A stretch of 59,422 bases of DNA from the NCBI RefSeq assembly GCF_003011925.2, contig NZ_PXXU01000019.1:1-59422 (forward strand). The letters run 5' to 3'. The translations under genes were made by a program, and so were the position numbers. The notes beneath the pieces were generated by a model. It had not been told where the DNA came from and did not search any database. It saw only the letters and a list, made by a program, of their open reading frames with translations. This DNA comes from Nitrosomonas supralitoralis. GTDB lineage: Bacteria > Pseudomonadota > Gammaproteobacteria > Burkholderiales > Nitrosomonadaceae. Shown here one piece after another: positions 18,298 through 28,557 of this stretch. How positions within the stretch are numbered: the first letter of the stretch is position 1; each line of letters begins with the position of its first letter.

Positions 18298-18321
18298 ATG
18301 TATGTATGTATGTATGTATGT
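18298..18321 (-). repeat. Tetranucleotide repeat (ATGT)6 in katA leader
   Basis: Six perfect ATGT copies (CATA/ACAT on the coding strand), abutting the katA Shine-Dalgarno, which overlaps 18291-18297. Such tracts change length by slipped-strand mispairing. Here a change would alter the leader or promoter spacing but not the reading frame. Confidence 0.9.
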
Positions 18322-18465
18322 TTAGTTAGACTTGCCTCCTCACGTTTAACTGATAAAATCATTGCCTTCGCATAGCTTCTTGGTTCTGGTGCTATCACCA
18401 ACAAAATTGTTATGTTTGTCAGTTTTTCTGAAACTGCATGTCAACCTGAATACCGAATTGATGAC

Positions 18466-18990
18466 TCAGTTGAGCATGATTTCGCGTAACTTTTCCTCAA
18501 GTGGTGGGCGTAAACCCAATTTACGGGCCTCTTCAATGGCTGCTTCTGGATCAATTCCTTTGGTAATTCGATAGCTGGCCCACATGGCGCTTGCCCGGTT
18601 GCCCGATCCACAGTGAACCAAAGCCGGTTTTTGGGCTGATTCAATAATTTTGGTAAATGCAGCGACTTGTTCTTTAGTGATTCCTGCTACGGTTGTTGGA
18701 ATGTTGAAATACATCATGCCAGCTTTGTCGACGAGTGCTTTTTCTTCGTCAGTTCCTTCATTTTTAGTGCGTAAGTCAATAATAGTTTTAAAGCCAGTGG
18801 CTGCCAATGCTTCCGTGCCGCCCTCGCTGATAAGTCCGGAAATAGCGATTTGTTCTGTAGCGCGACTGTAGTTTTGTACTGGGCCAACCTGATGTCCAAA
18901 AGGCACGCGGCCGGAAGCCTGAGTCACGGTAGAGAACAGGATAATCACAAGCGTTACCAGAATGAAAGAATATTTCATAGAAAACCCCAT
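18466..18990 (-). CDS. Exported DUF442 / tyrosine-phosphatase-like protein
   Basis: Protein-tyrosine-phosphatase-like fold of the DUF442 family, often the N-terminal partner of Blh persulfide dioxygenases. A signal peptide spans about residues 1-26 (ILVTLVIILFSTVTQASG). The phosphate-loop-like motif HCGSGNRA carries the catalytic Cys. LISEGGTEALAATGFKTIIDLRTKNEG is the typical family N-terminal part. The start could be ATG 18990 or ATG 18978 (MKYSFIL). With the MBL gene at 13922 it makes up the two separated parts of a Blh-like pair, here with this part apparently periplasmic. Confidence 0.85.
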   Translation of the reverse strand: MGFSMKYSFILVTLVIILFSTVTQASGRVPFGHQVGPVQNYSRATEQIAISGLISEGGTEALAATGFKTIIDLRTKNEGTDEEKALVDKAGMMYFNIPTTVAGITKEQVAAFTKIIESAQKPALVHCGSGNRASAMWASYRITKGIDPEAAIEEARKLGLRPPLEEKLREIMLN

Positions 18991-19104
18991 TAGCTATGTT
19001 GAAAAGTTAAATACACGCTATTCATTGTAGCTGCACTGGATAATCAAATACAAATTATTCCTGCTATCCTTATTCATCTGCTTCTTGTGTCAAAGGAAAA
19101 TTTT

Positions 19105-21822
19105 ATGTCGTATGATTCCGATAGGGTTGCTAATGAAACTGCCTTATGGCATAGCTGTTCAGTAGAGAAAGTTCTGAAAGAATTTGCGACAGAGCAGAGT
19201 GGTTTGGCTGCAACGGAAGCAAAACTTCGTTTGGAAAAATATGGCGCCAATCGCTTAAAACCACCCAAAACGGAAAGTGTCATTACCCGTTTTTTGCTGC
19301 AATTTCATAACGTACTGATTTATATCTTGCTGGGTGCATTTGTGGTGACGGCATTTCTGGGGCACTGGATAGATAGCGGCGTTATTCTTGGTGTAGTGAT
19401 CATAAATGCCATCATCGGCTTTATTCAGGAAGGCAAGGCGGAAAAAGCACTCAATGCAATCCGGCGCATGTTGTCGCTGAACGCGAATATCTTGCGCGAA
19501 GGGCAACGAATGCAGATTCCAGCGCAACAATTGGTACCCGGTGATATTGTATTGCTGCGATCTGGCGACAAGATACCTGCTGATTTGCGGTTGTTCAGTT
19601 GTAAAAATTTGCGCATTGAAGAGGCTGCATTAACCGGCGAATCCGAGGCAGTCGAAAAATCCATTCAAGCAGTTGAAGCCATAACGGCGATCGGGGATCG
19701 TTTCTGCATGGCTTATTCAGGCACGCTGGTGGTTTATGGTCAAGGAATGGGCGTTGTGGTTGCCACCGGTCAGCATACCGAAATTGGGCGCATTAGTCAG
19801 ATGATCGCGCAGGTTGATAAGCTGGCTTCACCTTTGTTGCGACAAATGGCAATTTTTGGTCGCTGGCTGACGATTGCAATCCTGGTGCTGGCTGCGAGTA
19901 TCTTTGGGTATGGATTATTACTGCAGGATTACCCCCTGGATGAGATTTTTATGGCCGCAGTGAGCATGGCTATTGCCGCGATTCCGGAGGGATTGCCCGC
20001 TATCATGACGATTACGCTGGCTCTGGGGGTGCAGAATATGGCGCGACGCAACGCTATTGTACGCAGACTGCCCGCAGTTGAAACACTGGGTGCGGTAACC
20101 GTCATCTGTACGGATAAGACCGGCACGCTGACGCGTAATGAAATGACCGTGCAGAATGTCATAACTGCTCATGATCAGTTGCGAGTAAGTGGTGTGGGCT
20201 ATGTGCCTACAGGCGGGTTTAGTCGGGATGGAAAGGAAATCCAGATTACTGATTATGTTGATATGCTGGAATTGTTTCGGGCCGGATTGTTATGTAATGA
20301 GGCATCGCTGCATCAACGTGATGACACATGGATAATTCAAGGTGATCCGACCGAAGGCGCACTTATCACCCTGGCAATGAAGGCGGAATTGGATCCAATT
20401 TCTGAGCAAAAAACACTACCCCGCGCAGATGTGATCCCTTTTGAATCTGAACATCGTTTCATGGCAACGCTGCATCACGATCATGCCGGACATGGTTTGA
20501 TTTATGTCAAGGGTGCGCCGGAAGAAGTCTTAGCCATGTGCAGCTATCAACTCAGCCAAGGAGAAGATCATCCGATTCAGCTTGATTTCTGGCGTGCCAA
20601 GATAAGCGCAACCAGTAAAACCGGACAGCGAATGCTTGCGATGGCCAGTCGCGTGGTGCAGGCAAAGCAACAAACACTTTCAATCTCCGATGTTGAAGCG
20701 GGTTTAACTTTGCTCGGGTTGGTTGGCATTATCGATCCGCCGCGCGAAGAAGCCATTACGGCCGTGCAGCAATGTCATGCGGCTGGCATTCACGTCAAAA
20801 TGATCACGGGTGATCATTGCATTACCGCCTGTACCATTGGTGCAAAATTAGGGATTGGGGATGGCCAACGCGCGATCACGGGTATTGAGCTGGATGATAT
20901 GGATGATGTCCAATTGCATCAGGTTGTTGCAGACGTGGATATTTTTGCACGCGCAAATCCGGAACATAAACTGCGGCTGGTGACTGCTTTGCAGAATAAC
21001 GGTGAAGTTGTCGCGATGACGGGAGATGGTGTGAATGATGCTCCGGCGTTAAAACGTGCCGATATCGGTGTCGCGATGGGGCAAAAGGGCACCGAAGTCG
21101 CTAAAGAAGCTGCAGAAATGGTGTTGACAGATGATAACTTCGCTTCGATTGCTCATGCCGTGGAGGAAGGTCGCACAGTCTACGATAATATCCGCAAAAC
21201 AGTTGTTTATATCATTCCCACCAGTGGCGGCGAAGCTGGCATTCTGATCCTCGCCATCATTCTGGGCATGGCTTTGCCCATCACGCCGGTACAGATTTTG
21301 TGGATCAATATGGTGACGACGGTGACGCTGGCGATTTCACTTTCATTCGAACGGCCTGAAAGTGGGGTAATGTCGCGTCCACCGCATGATCCCCATGCAT
21401 CAATTTTGTCAGGATTTTTAGTATGGCGCATTGTCTTTGTTTCCTTATTAATGATTGCTGGCAGCTTCGCGCTATATTTCTGGGAAATCACGCAAGGTTC
21501 CAGTGTTGAATTGAGTCGAACGGTGGTGGTGAATGTACTGGTGATGTGTGAAATCGTCTATTTGTTCAATTGCCGCTATCTGCTGGCTTCCGTTTTTTCA
21601 CGTCAGGGGCTATTCGGCAATCGCTATGTATTATTGGCGGTCGGTTTGTTGCTGTTAATGCAGTTACTGTTTACCTACTGGTCGGTTATGCAACAATTGT
21701 TTGGCACTACTGCTCTGGATGCAGAAGCTTGGGGACGGATCATTGTGATCAGTTTAATTTTATTTTTACTGATTGAATTTGAGAAATTTGTGTTGAGAAG
21801 GCGAGGTATTCAGAGTTTATAA
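19105..21822 (+). CDS. P-type ATPase, Ca2+-type (P2A-like)
   Basis: Ion pump of about 905 residues. Motifs are the actuator TGES, the membrane motif PEGLPA typical of P2 (SERCA-like) pumps, the phosphorylation site [15 protein letters not shown] in the nucleotide domain, and [22 protein letters not shown]. About ten membrane segments are present. Export of Ca2+ is the best guess; Na+ or Mn2+ cannot be excluded. ATG 19105 is chosen because AAAGGA lies 7 bases before it; the frame is open from GTG 19087. The convergent neighbour is a Na+/Ca2+ exchanger. Confidence 0.88.
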   Translation: MSYDSDRVANETALWHSCSVEKVLKEFATEQSGLAATEAKLRLEKYGANRLKPPKTESVITRFLLQFHNVLIYILLGAFVVTAFLGHWIDSGVILGVVIINAIIGFIQEGKAEKALNAIRRMLSLNANILREGQRMQIPAQQLVPGDIVLLRSGDKIPADLRLFSCKNLRIEEAALTGESEAVEKSIQAVEAITAIGDRFCMAYSGTLVVYGQGMGVVVATGQHTEIGRISQMIAQVDKLASPLLRQMAIFGRWLTIAILVLAASIFGYGLLLQDYPLDEIFMAAVSMAIAAIPEGLPAIMTITLALGVQNMARRNAIVRRLPAVETLGAVTVICTDKTGTLTRNEMTVQNVITAHDQLRVSGVGYVPTGGFSRDGKEIQITDYVDMLELFRAGLLCNEASLHQRDDTWIIQGDPTEGALITLAMKAELDPISEQKTLPRADVIPFESEHRFMATLHHDHAGHGLIYVKGAPEEVLAMCSYQLSQGEDHPIQLDFWRAKISATSKTGQRMLAMASRVVQAKQQTLSISDVEAGLTLLGLVGIIDPPREEAITAVQQCHAAGIHVKMITGDHCITACTIGAKLGIGDGQRAITGIELDDMDDVQLHQVVADVDIFARANPEHKLRLVTALQNNGEVVAMTGDGVNDAPALKRADIGVAMGQKGTEVAKEAAEMVLTDDNFASIAHAVEEGRTVYDNIRKTVVYIIPTSGGEAGILILAIILGMALPITPVQILWINMVTTVTLAISLSFERPESGVMSRPPHDPHASILSGFLVWRIVFVSLLMIAGSFALYFWEITQGSSVELSRTVVVNVLVMCEIVYLFNCRYLLASVFSRQGLFGNRYVLLAVGLLLLMQLLFTYWSVMQQLFGTTALDAEAWGRIIVISLILFLLIEFEKFVLRRRGIQSL

Positions 21823-21829
21823 TGTTGAA

Positions 21830-22846
21830 TTACTCACCGCCATGCAGAAAAAACACATAGGTATTTAGCAGATAGAGAGTAAACAGACTCAGGCTAACCC
21901 AGCCAATGCTGATGAATAGACGAGTGCTGGGTCGATAAACCAAGCCAACGATGACGATGCCACTCATAATAACTGCCGATAGGGCGGAAAAAGCATGTAA
22001 TGGTGAGGTGTAAGTGATGAGTGGGCCTGAAAGATAAATTATATCCTCCAGTGCCAATATAAGAATATTAAACAAGTTACTGCCTAATAGATTGGCGATA
22101 GCCATATCCAGTGCACCCATGCGAAATGCAGCGATGCTGACTGCAAGTTCAGGGAGCGAAGTGATGCCGGCAATGAATAGCGTGCCTACAAAGGTATTGT
22201 GCCAGCCCATCACTTCAGCCAGTTGAGTACCCACAAACGGTAAATATATCCCGGTCGCGATCACCACCAATGCGGACAGCAAATAACGCCTATAAGCCTG
22301 ATGCAGAGTCATATTTGGGTAGCGATCCGTGACTTTTTCAACGAATTCCTTTACCCGAGCGCGCTCATGGATATATAGAGCACGCATGGCAACAATGTAG
22401 AACAATACGATGGCAGGCGTATAAATTCCAATGTGCGCAATATTGAAACTGGCTTTGTCGACCAGCAATACATTCAATCCTACAAATCCGATCAGTATCA
22501 CGCCAAATCCTGCGGAAAGAATGTGGCTTGGACTGGCACGACGATACAATGATTCACCGCGCACCAGATAATCCAGTACCACCAGAATAACCAAATTAAA
22601 AATGCAACTGCCCAGCAAGCTACCCACTGCAATATTGGGTACGTTGGCCAATGTCAATGCACTGATTCCTGTAATCAGTTCAGGCAATGAAGTTACCGTG
22701 GCAAGTAGAATAAGACCAATCCAGCTTCCTGACAAACCGGTCTTATCTGCGATGATGTTGGCGTAACGGCATAACTGAGTCCCTGCCAAGCCGATCAACA
22801 TGGCACAAAGGCTGAATTCAAGCCAAATCAGCCAAGCGTTAGACAT
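21830..22846 (-). CDS. Sodium/calcium exchanger family membrane protein
   Basis: Antiporter with two inverted NCX repeats. The first has TSLPELITGISALTLANVPN and GSLLGSCIFNLVIL, the second GITSLPELAVSIAAFRMGAL and NLLGSNLFNILILALED. About ten to eleven membrane segments are expected over 338 residues. It probably exchanges Ca2+ for Na+ or H+ at the inner membrane. Its stop lies eight bases from that of the P-type ATPase on the other strand, forming a convergent pair with a shared ion-homeostasis theme. Confidence 0.88.
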   Translation of the reverse strand: MSNAWLIWLEFSLCAMLIGLAGTQLCRYANIIADKTGLSGSWIGLILLATVTSLPELITGISALTLANVPNIAVGSLLGSCIFNLVILVVLDYLVRGESLYRRASPSHILSAGFGVILIGFVGLNVLLVDKASFNIAHIGIYTPAIVLFYIVAMRALYIHERARVKEFVEKVTDRYPNMTLHQAYRRYLLSALVVIATGIYLPFVGTQLAEVMGWHNTFVGTLFIAGITSLPELAVSIAAFRMGALDMAIANLLGSNLFNILILALEDIIYLSGPLITYTSPLHAFSALSAVIMSGIVIVGLVYRPSTRLFISIGWVSLSLFTLYLLNTYVFFLHGGE

Positions 22847-23112
22847 ACAGTGTCATACGCGAGAATGAGAATATCTTGGCTTTTAAATCCAGAATTTTTT
22901 TGCAATAAGATTTCGCTGTAAGTGTTAGCATTATTGTGTGATTTATTTCTACTGAATATCTTGTCAGGAAAGTTAGAGTAAATAAAAATGAAAAATTATT
23001 AACTGTGTCGAATCGAATTATACCGGTACCGAATTAACTAAGTGTCCGCTGTATATTTTTGTCTTTATAAATAAACCTCTATCTATCAAATATAAGCTAC
23101 AGAATTTAAAAA

Positions 23113-24420
23113 ATGAATGCAAAACAATACGTACAGCATTTGCTGGATTTCATCGATGAAAGCCCGAGTCCCTGGCATGCCGTTGCTTCGGTAGAAGCTG
23201 CGATACAGCCATTTCAGTTTGTTAAGCTTGATGAGGCGGTCAAATGGCAGTTGCAGGCAGGCGGTCGATATTACGTGGTGCGCGATGACTCTTCGGTCGT
23301 GTTGTTTGTGTTGGGACATAAAGCGCCTGCTGAAGCGGGTTTCAAGATTGTGGGAGCACATACGGATTCACCGGGATTCCGCATCAGACCGAACGCTGCG
23401 ACCGCGAGCAATGACATTGCCAGGATTGGCGTTGAAATTTACGGCGGACCGATCCTTGCAACATTTACCGACCGTGACTTAAGTTTGGCCGGGCGAGTAA
23501 GCTATGTTGATGGTAAAGGAAATCTCTCGCACAAATTAGTGCGATTCGATCAATCATTAGTGCGCTTGCCGAATCTTGCGATTCACTTGAATCGGGGGGT
23601 CAATGAAGACGGATTGAAGTTGCATAAGCAAAATGAGCTATTTCTATTGTTCGCGCAATTGACCGCAGATCAATTGCCGCCACAGCCTTATTTTGTCGCA
23701 TTATTGGCGCAGGCAGCAGAGATAGAAGCTGCACAGATCTTGTCCTGGGATCTGGCCGTTTACGATACGCAAAAGGGCGCATTTTGGGGTGCAAACCAGG
23801 AATTTTATGCTAACAGTCAGATTGACAACCTGGCATCTTGCCATGCCGGATTGCAAGCTTTGCTGGACGATGCTGTACTAAACACTTCTGCAAGCACACT
23901 GGTTTGCGCCTTTTTCGATCATGAAGAAATCGGCAGTAGAAGCCATATCGGAGCTGCCGGCAGTTTTTTAACCGACATATTGCAGCGAGTCAGTATCGCG
24001 ACTTCATCGGATCGCGAAGCCATGTCATGCGCGTCTGCGAATAGTTTTTTGATCAGCGCAGATATGGCGCATGCTTATCATCCCAACTTTGCTTCGGCTT
24101 ATGAAGCTGACCATAGCGTGATTGTCAACCAAGGGCCGGCAATTAAATCCAATGCGAATCGACGCTACAGCTCTGAAAGCATTTCAACCGCGCATTTTAT
24201 TCGCTGGTGCAAAGAGGCGGACGTCCCTTATCAACGCTACTCGCATCGTAGCGACCTGCCCTGTGGTAGTACGATTGGCCCGATTGCTTCAGCGAATCTC
24301 GGCATACGTAGCGTCGATATTGGTTGTCCGATGTGGGCGATGCACAGCATCCGTGAAAGTGCAGGAGTGCAGGATCATGAATATATGATTAAGGTGCTGA
24401 AGCGATTCTTCGCTAATTGA
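23113..24420 (+). CDS. apeB: M18 family aminopeptidase
   Basis: Dinuclear zinc aminopeptidase of 435 residues that removes N-terminal, mainly acidic, residues from peptides; cytoplasmic dodecamer. Conserved segments are IVGAHTDSPGFRIRP (metal His/Asp), GGPILATFTDRDLSLAGRV, ANQEFYANSQIDNLASC, FDHEEIGSRS (catalytic Glu and metal Glu), ISADMAHAYHPNF and the C-terminal GCPMWAMHSIRE. Length is normal. The gene stands alone, with about 260 bases upstream for a promoter. Confidence 0.94.
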   Translation: MNAKQYVQHLLDFIDESPSPWHAVASVEAAIQPFQFVKLDEAVKWQLQAGGRYYVVRDDSSVVLFVLGHKAPAEAGFKIVGAHTDSPGFRIRPNAATASNDIARIGVEIYGGPILATFTDRDLSLAGRVSYVDGKGNLSHKLVRFDQSLVRLPNLAIHLNRGVNEDGLKLHKQNELFLLFAQLTADQLPPQPYFVALLAQAAEIEAAQILSWDLAVYDTQKGAFWGANQEFYANSQIDNLASCHAGLQALLDDAVLNTSASTLVCAFFDHEEIGSRSHIGAAGSFLTDILQRVSIATSSDREAMSCASANSFLISADMAHAYHPNFASAYEADHSVIVNQGPAIKSNANRRYSSESISTAHFIRWCKEADVPYQRYSHRSDLPCGSTIGPIASANLGIRSVDIGCPMWAMHSIRESAGVQDHEYMIKVLKRFFAN

Positions 24421-24590
24421 CTGTGTGGAAGAGTTTTTGACACCGGACGATGCACAGAATCGTAAATAGTTCAGAAGTATGTTGATATTGGGTTAGTTGT
24501 GGTGAATGCAGATTTCGTGATGATTAAGTTCAGCCTTTTTAAAAAACCTAGCTTGTAGCGTGACTGGAAGTTTTAAGTTATCGCAGGTGA

Positions 24591-25427
24591 TTATCGTATG
24601 ATCAATGCGCTGGGATGCTGAATTAACAGGGTGTAGTGATCTTTGTTGCGAGATACCCAGCCTCGAATCTCCATCGACTTTCCAAGATAAGTATTCAATG
24701 CAGGGAACAGATTGAGGTTTGTATTCAAGATACGTATATCAATCTTGTCATCAAATATCAGGCGCGTGTATTTTCTGCTTTTCTTAATGGATACGGGGAT
24801 TCCGGTAAATCGTTGCCAGCCTTTGTTGTGGTTGGCGATTTGCGTGATCGGTTTGGGTTGATAACTCGGCATTGACCAGATGCCGAGTTTTTGTTTTTCA
24901 GCCTGCTGCTGCGCTTGAATCAGTTTGTCGCTGTAACGTACATTGGGTGGGATGATACTGACGAAGGCCAGGCCATTTTCCAGTAGTGCCTGGTTAATAT
25001 GTCTGCCATCGGGCGTAAAAACATGTGCAAGCAGGCGCTTGTACTTATCTCGCTTGGTTTGATCATATTCCAGATAGACTTTGTTTTCCTGTAACTGAGT
25101 CTGCAGCCACTTCTTGGCAGCAACGCCGCCGGGCTCTTCCGCACGCAACCTGCTTTCAATTTCAGGAGTGTTGATGCCTAACAAACGAATCTGTTTTTTA
25201 TCTTCCAATATGATGGTGTCGCCATCGTATACTCTGACAACAGAATGTAAATGATGCCCCGGTTGGCTGATAATATCGAGTTTTTTGGCGCCGGTTGAGG
25301 GTACGTCTGAATAGGTTATCCGACCCCGGTCATCGACACTGCGGTAAATTTCGGTTGCGGATAGTGCGGGTGTGACAAGACTGAGAATCAAGTAAGGGAT
25401 CAGAAAAAATTGCTTGATATCAAGCAT
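24591..25427 (-). CDS. Secreted thermonuclease-family protein with DUF4124
   Basis: A signal peptide covers about residues 1-23. DUF4124 follows (IYRSVDDRGRITYSDVPS), then a staphylococcal-nuclease-like domain at about 60-170: VYDGDTIIL, RLLGINTPEI, YDQTKRDKYKRLLAHVF and NGLAFVSI, with the usual Asp, Arg and Glu active-site positions. The last ~90 residues resemble an OB-like extension (RFTGIPVSIKKSRKYTRLIF). It probably degrades nucleic acid in the periplasm or outside the cell. Confidence 0.88.
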   Translation of the reverse strand: MLDIKQFFLIPYLILSLVTPALSATEIYRSVDDRGRITYSDVPSTGAKKLDIISQPGHHLHSVVRVYDGDTIILEDKKQIRLLGINTPEIESRLRAEEPGGVAAKKWLQTQLQENKVYLEYDQTKRDKYKRLLAHVFTPDGRHINQALLENGLAFVSIIPPNVRYSDKLIQAQQQAEKQKLGIWSMPSYQPKPITQIANHNKGWQRFTGIPVSIKKSRKYTRLIFDDKIDIRILNTNLNLFPALNTYLGKSMEIRGWVSRNKDHYTLLIQHPSALIIR

Positions 25428-25790
25428 GAAACTAACTTGAGCAGCCTAACGTTGGCAGGATGAAACACATAATCATGAGGCTAGAATAATAAATGCTGCA
25501 ATGAGCCATTGAATATTAACCGGCTTCACGGGCGAAAGAGGTTTTTTGATCATGCGTAAAATCATGCCTAGTATGCGGATTTTCTAAAAAATGCTGATAA
25601 AAGAAAAATGCTGAGAAAATAAATATAGCGCAATATTCCAGTGAAAAGTAGATTAAAATTAACACTTATCTAATTTTCCCGATATCTGCTTCATGTTGAG
25701 TCATGTGCTTTAACATCTAAATTTTCTAAAACCTTTCAATCATGACAATTTCTGGAATCATTTATTTCATCGACCTGGCTGTGTAGTGGC
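25428..25790. other. Intergenic between divergent thermonuclease and mla operon
   Basis: About 360 AT-rich bases that should carry promoters in both directions. No operator, RNA or ORF was recognised. Confidence 0.5.
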
Positions 25791-26603
25791 ATGACATCTG
25801 AAACTTTGATTGAGGTCAAGGACCTGAATTTTTCCTACGGCACGCGTGCGATTCTGAATGGCATCGATATGACCATGCGGCGCGGTCAGGTCATTGCGGT
25901 GATGGGTGGCAGTGGATCGGGCAAAACAACGTTGTTGCGTTTAATCAGTGGCGCCATTCAGCCCACTTCCGGATATGTAAAGTTTGCTGGAGAAGTGGTG
26001 CATGAACTGGATCGTGATGCGCTGTTTAAGTTGCGACGTAAAATGGGCATGCTGTTTCAGTTTGGCGCATTGTTTACTGATTTGTCTGTGTTTGACAATG
26101 TGGCGTTTCAGATGCGTGAACATACCAATTTGCCGGAATCAATGATTCGTGATCTGGTATTGATGAAGTTGCATGCAGTCGGTTTGCGCGGCGGGCATCA
26201 GTTGATGCCCAATGAATTATCCGGTGGAATGGCGCGGCGGGTGGCTTTAGCGCGCTCAATCGCGCTGGATCCCATGTTGATCATGTATGACGAACCATTT
26301 ACCGGGCTGGATCCCATTTCGCTAAGTGTGATTGGAAATCTGATTCGCAGGCTGACGGATTCTCTCGGCATGACCTCGATTGTGGTGACGCACGATGTGC
26401 ATGAATCACTAAAGATTGTTGATTATGTTTATTTTATTGCAGATGGTGTGATAGCAGCCGAAGGCACGCCTAAAGAAGTGCACGAATCTGTCGCGCCTTT
26501 TGTACATCAATTCATCCATGGCGAAGAGGACGGGCCGGTGCCTTTTCATTATCCTGCTCAAGCCTATCCGAAGGATCTGAATCTGGAGGATAACATTGCC
26601 TAG
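25791..26603 (+). CDS. mlaF: Phospholipid transport ATP-binding protein MlaF
   Basis: ATPase of the Mla system, which keeps outer-membrane lipid asymmetry by moving phospholipids between membranes. Walker A GGSGSGKTT, signature LSGGMARRVALARSIALDP, Walker B MLIMYDEPFTGLDP and switch His (VTHDVHE) are all present. Length is 270. It heads the mlaFEDCB operon and overlaps mlaE by 8 bases. Confidence 0.96.
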   Translation: MTSETLIEVKDLNFSYGTRAILNGIDMTMRRGQVIAVMGGSGSGKTTLLRLISGAIQPTSGYVKFAGEVVHELDRDALFKLRRKMGMLFQFGALFTDLSVFDNVAFQMREHTNLPESMIRDLVLMKLHAVGLRGGHQLMPNELSGGMARRVALARSIALDPMLIMYDEPFTGLDPISLSVIGNLIRRLTDSLGMTSIVVTHDVHESLKIVDYVYFIADGVIAAEGTPKEVHESVAPFVHQFIHGEEDGPVPFHYPAQAYPKDLNLEDNIA

Positions 26604-27393
26604 GCGGATCGTATCCGGTATTCAGAATATCGGGCATCGTGTGATTGAAAGTGTCTGGCGGTTGGGTGTTGCCAGTCGTTTTTTTATTCTGGTGTTATTA
26701 AAATCCGGTACCAGCTTGCGCCGGTTTAATCTGGTCATGCGGGAACTGTATTTTACCGGTGTCTTGTCGCTGATCATTATCGTGGTATCCGGTTTGTTTG
26801 TGGGGATGGTGCTGGGTTTGCAGGGCTACGAGACGCTACAAAAATACGGCTCAGAATCAGCCGTTGGCACGCTGGTGGCACTGTCTTTGGTACGTGAATT
26901 GGGTCCGGTCGTGGCAGCGCTATTGTTTGCCAGTCGGGCCGGTTCAGCCATTACTGCAGAAATAGGTTTGATGAAGGCAACTGAGCAATTGGCGGCGATG
27001 GGGATGATGGCGGTTGATCCGATTGCTCGTGTAGTTGCTCCGCGGTTCTGGGCTGGCGTGATTTCCATGCCATTCCTGGCGGCGATGTTTTCAGTAATGG
27101 GTGTGTTTGGCGGTTATTTGGTTACTGTGTTATTCATCGGCGTGGATGAAGGTTCATACTGGTCGCAAATGCAAAGCGCGGTTGATTTCCGGTTTGATAT
27201 ATTAAACGGATTTATTAAAAGTTGTTTTTTTGGTGTGGCGGTGACTGCCATTGCGGTTTTTGAAGGATATGATGCACCGCCGACGGCAGAAGGCGTATCC
27301 GGCGCGACCACGCGCACGGTTGTGACTTCATCATTAGTCATTCTGGGACTTGATTTTATTTTGACCGCTTTTATGTTTAGAGGGGTGAGTTAA
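26596..27393 (+). CDS. mlaE: Phospholipid transport permease MlaE
   Basis: Inner-membrane permease of the Mla complex with five to six membrane segments. Typical stretches are FVGMVLGLQGYETLQKYGSE, SLVRELGPVVAALLFASRAGSAITAEIG and GGYLVTVLFIGVDEGSYW. The start is TTG 26596, inside the end of mlaF and six bases after GGAGG. The last base of its stop is shared with the next start. Confidence 0.95.
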   Translation: MPRRIVSGIQNIGHRVIESVWRLGVASRFFILVLLKSGTSLRRFNLVMRELYFTGVLSLIIIVVSGLFVGMVLGLQGYETLQKYGSESAVGTLVALSLVRELGPVVAALLFASRAGSAITAEIGLMKATEQLAAMGMMAVDPIARVVAPRFWAGVISMPFLAAMFSVMGVFGGYLVTVLFIGVDEGSYWSQMQSAVDFRFDILNGFIKSCFFGVAVTAIAVFEGYDAPPTAEGVSGATTRTVVTSSLVILGLDFILTAFMFRGVS

Positions 27394-27860
27394 TGCAGCG
27401 GACAACGATGGATTTATGGGTGGGATTGTTTGTGATTATGGGCATTATTGCACTCATGATCCTCAGCCTCAAAGTCGGTAATCTGAATGTTTATAGTCCT
27501 TCGCAAAGCTATACGCTGTCCGGAAATTTTGAAAATATCGGCGGCTTGAAAGTTCGTGCGCCGGTTAAAAGTGCAGGGGTCGTGGTTGGGCGTGTAACCA
27601 ATATTTACTTTAGTACAGAAACTTACGACGCAGTCGTGATAATGAGCATGGATGCCCGATTTCAATTTCCGAAAGACACATTCGCCAGCATTTTGACATC
27701 GGGATTGCTGGGGGAGCAGTACATTGGACTGGCTGCAGGGGGCGATGAGGTCATGCTCAAAGATGGTGATAAAATCATGAAAACCAATTCGGCCATGGTG
27801 CTTGAGGAATTGATCGGGCGCTTTTTATTTAATAAAGCAGCGGAAGATGATTCTTTTTAA
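27393..27860 (+). CDS. mlaD: Mla lipid-binding MCE protein MlaD
   Basis: MCE-domain protein anchored in the inner membrane by one N-terminal helix (LWVGLFVIMGIIALMILSLKVG) with a periplasmic barrel (NIGGLKVRAPVKSAGVVVGRV, SILTSGLLGEQYIGL). It forms the hexameric lipid channel on MlaFE. The 155 residues match the standard short form. It overlaps mlaE by one base. Confidence 0.95.
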   Translation: MQRTTMDLWVGLFVIMGIIALMILSLKVGNLNVYSPSQSYTLSGNFENIGGLKVRAPVKSAGVVVGRVTNIYFSTETYDAVVIMSMDARFQFPKDTFASILTSGLLGEQYIGLAAGGDEVMLKDGDKIMKTNSAMVLEELIGRFLFNKAAEDDSF

Positions 27861-27927
27861 TTCAATGGATTGTTAATTTTATTCCGGTTGGTTAGTATTA
27901 CATTTATACGATTTAAAACTTGGTGAG

Positions 27928-28554
27928 GTGATGATGAAAAGGTTTCTCGGGTTAATAGTGCTCATGTTCTCTAACTTGCTGGCATTCCCTGCATGGTCAG
28001 TGGATCTGGCGCCGGATAGATTAGTGGATAGAACCGTGAAGGAAGTCATTGGGATTATCCAGAAAGATGAAGAGCTGAAAAGTGGCGACAGAGAAAAAAT
28101 GTTCGATTTGATCGAGACTAAAATTCTGCCGCATTTCAATTTTACGCGCATGACGCAGCTTGCAATGGGGCAGCATTGGTCCAAAGCCCAACCGGAGCAG
28201 CAAAACAAGATTGTGAATGAATTCCGTACCTTGCTGGTGCGCACATATTCCAACGCATTGACAAGTTATCATGATGAAACGATAAAAGTAAATCCATTGC
28301 CTGCGCTGGGTGATCGTACTGAGACCAAGGTGCGTACCGTAGTGATTCAAGGCAGCGGAAAAGAGCCTGTTCCGATTGATTACAGTATGGAAAAAGAGTC
28401 GGATGGCTGGAAAGTCTATGATGTCACAGTAGCTGGCGTGAGTCTGGTGACGAATTATCGCGGATCATTCAACAGTCAGGTTCGTAAGGGGGGCGTGGAA
28501 GGGCTTTTGAAAGCCTTGACGGATAAAAACAAATCGCTTGAAGGAAAAAGGTAG
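27928..28554 (+). CDS. mlaC: Mla periplasmic lipid carrier MlaC
   Basis: Soluble shuttle between the outer-membrane MlaA and inner-membrane MlaFEDB. A signal peptide is seen (LGLIVLMFSNLLAFPAWS). The Tol-Ttg2 domain includes ILPHFNFTRMTQLAMGQHW and YDVTVAGVSLVTNYRGSFNSQV. Start choices are GTG 27928, ATG 27931 or ATG 27934; GGTGAGG just before them is the ribosome site and favours an ATG. Confidence 0.93.
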   Translation: MMMKRFLGLIVLMFSNLLAFPAWSVDLAPDRLVDRTVKEVIGIIQKDEELKSGDREKMFDLIETKILPHFNFTRMTQLAMGQHWSKAQPEQQNKIVNEFRTLLVRTYSNALTSYHDETIKVNPLPALGDRTETKVRTVVIQGSGKEPVPIDYSMEKESDGWKVYDVTVAGVSLVTNYRGSFNSQVRKGGVEGLLKALTDKNKSLEGKR

Positions 28555-28557
28555 TTT

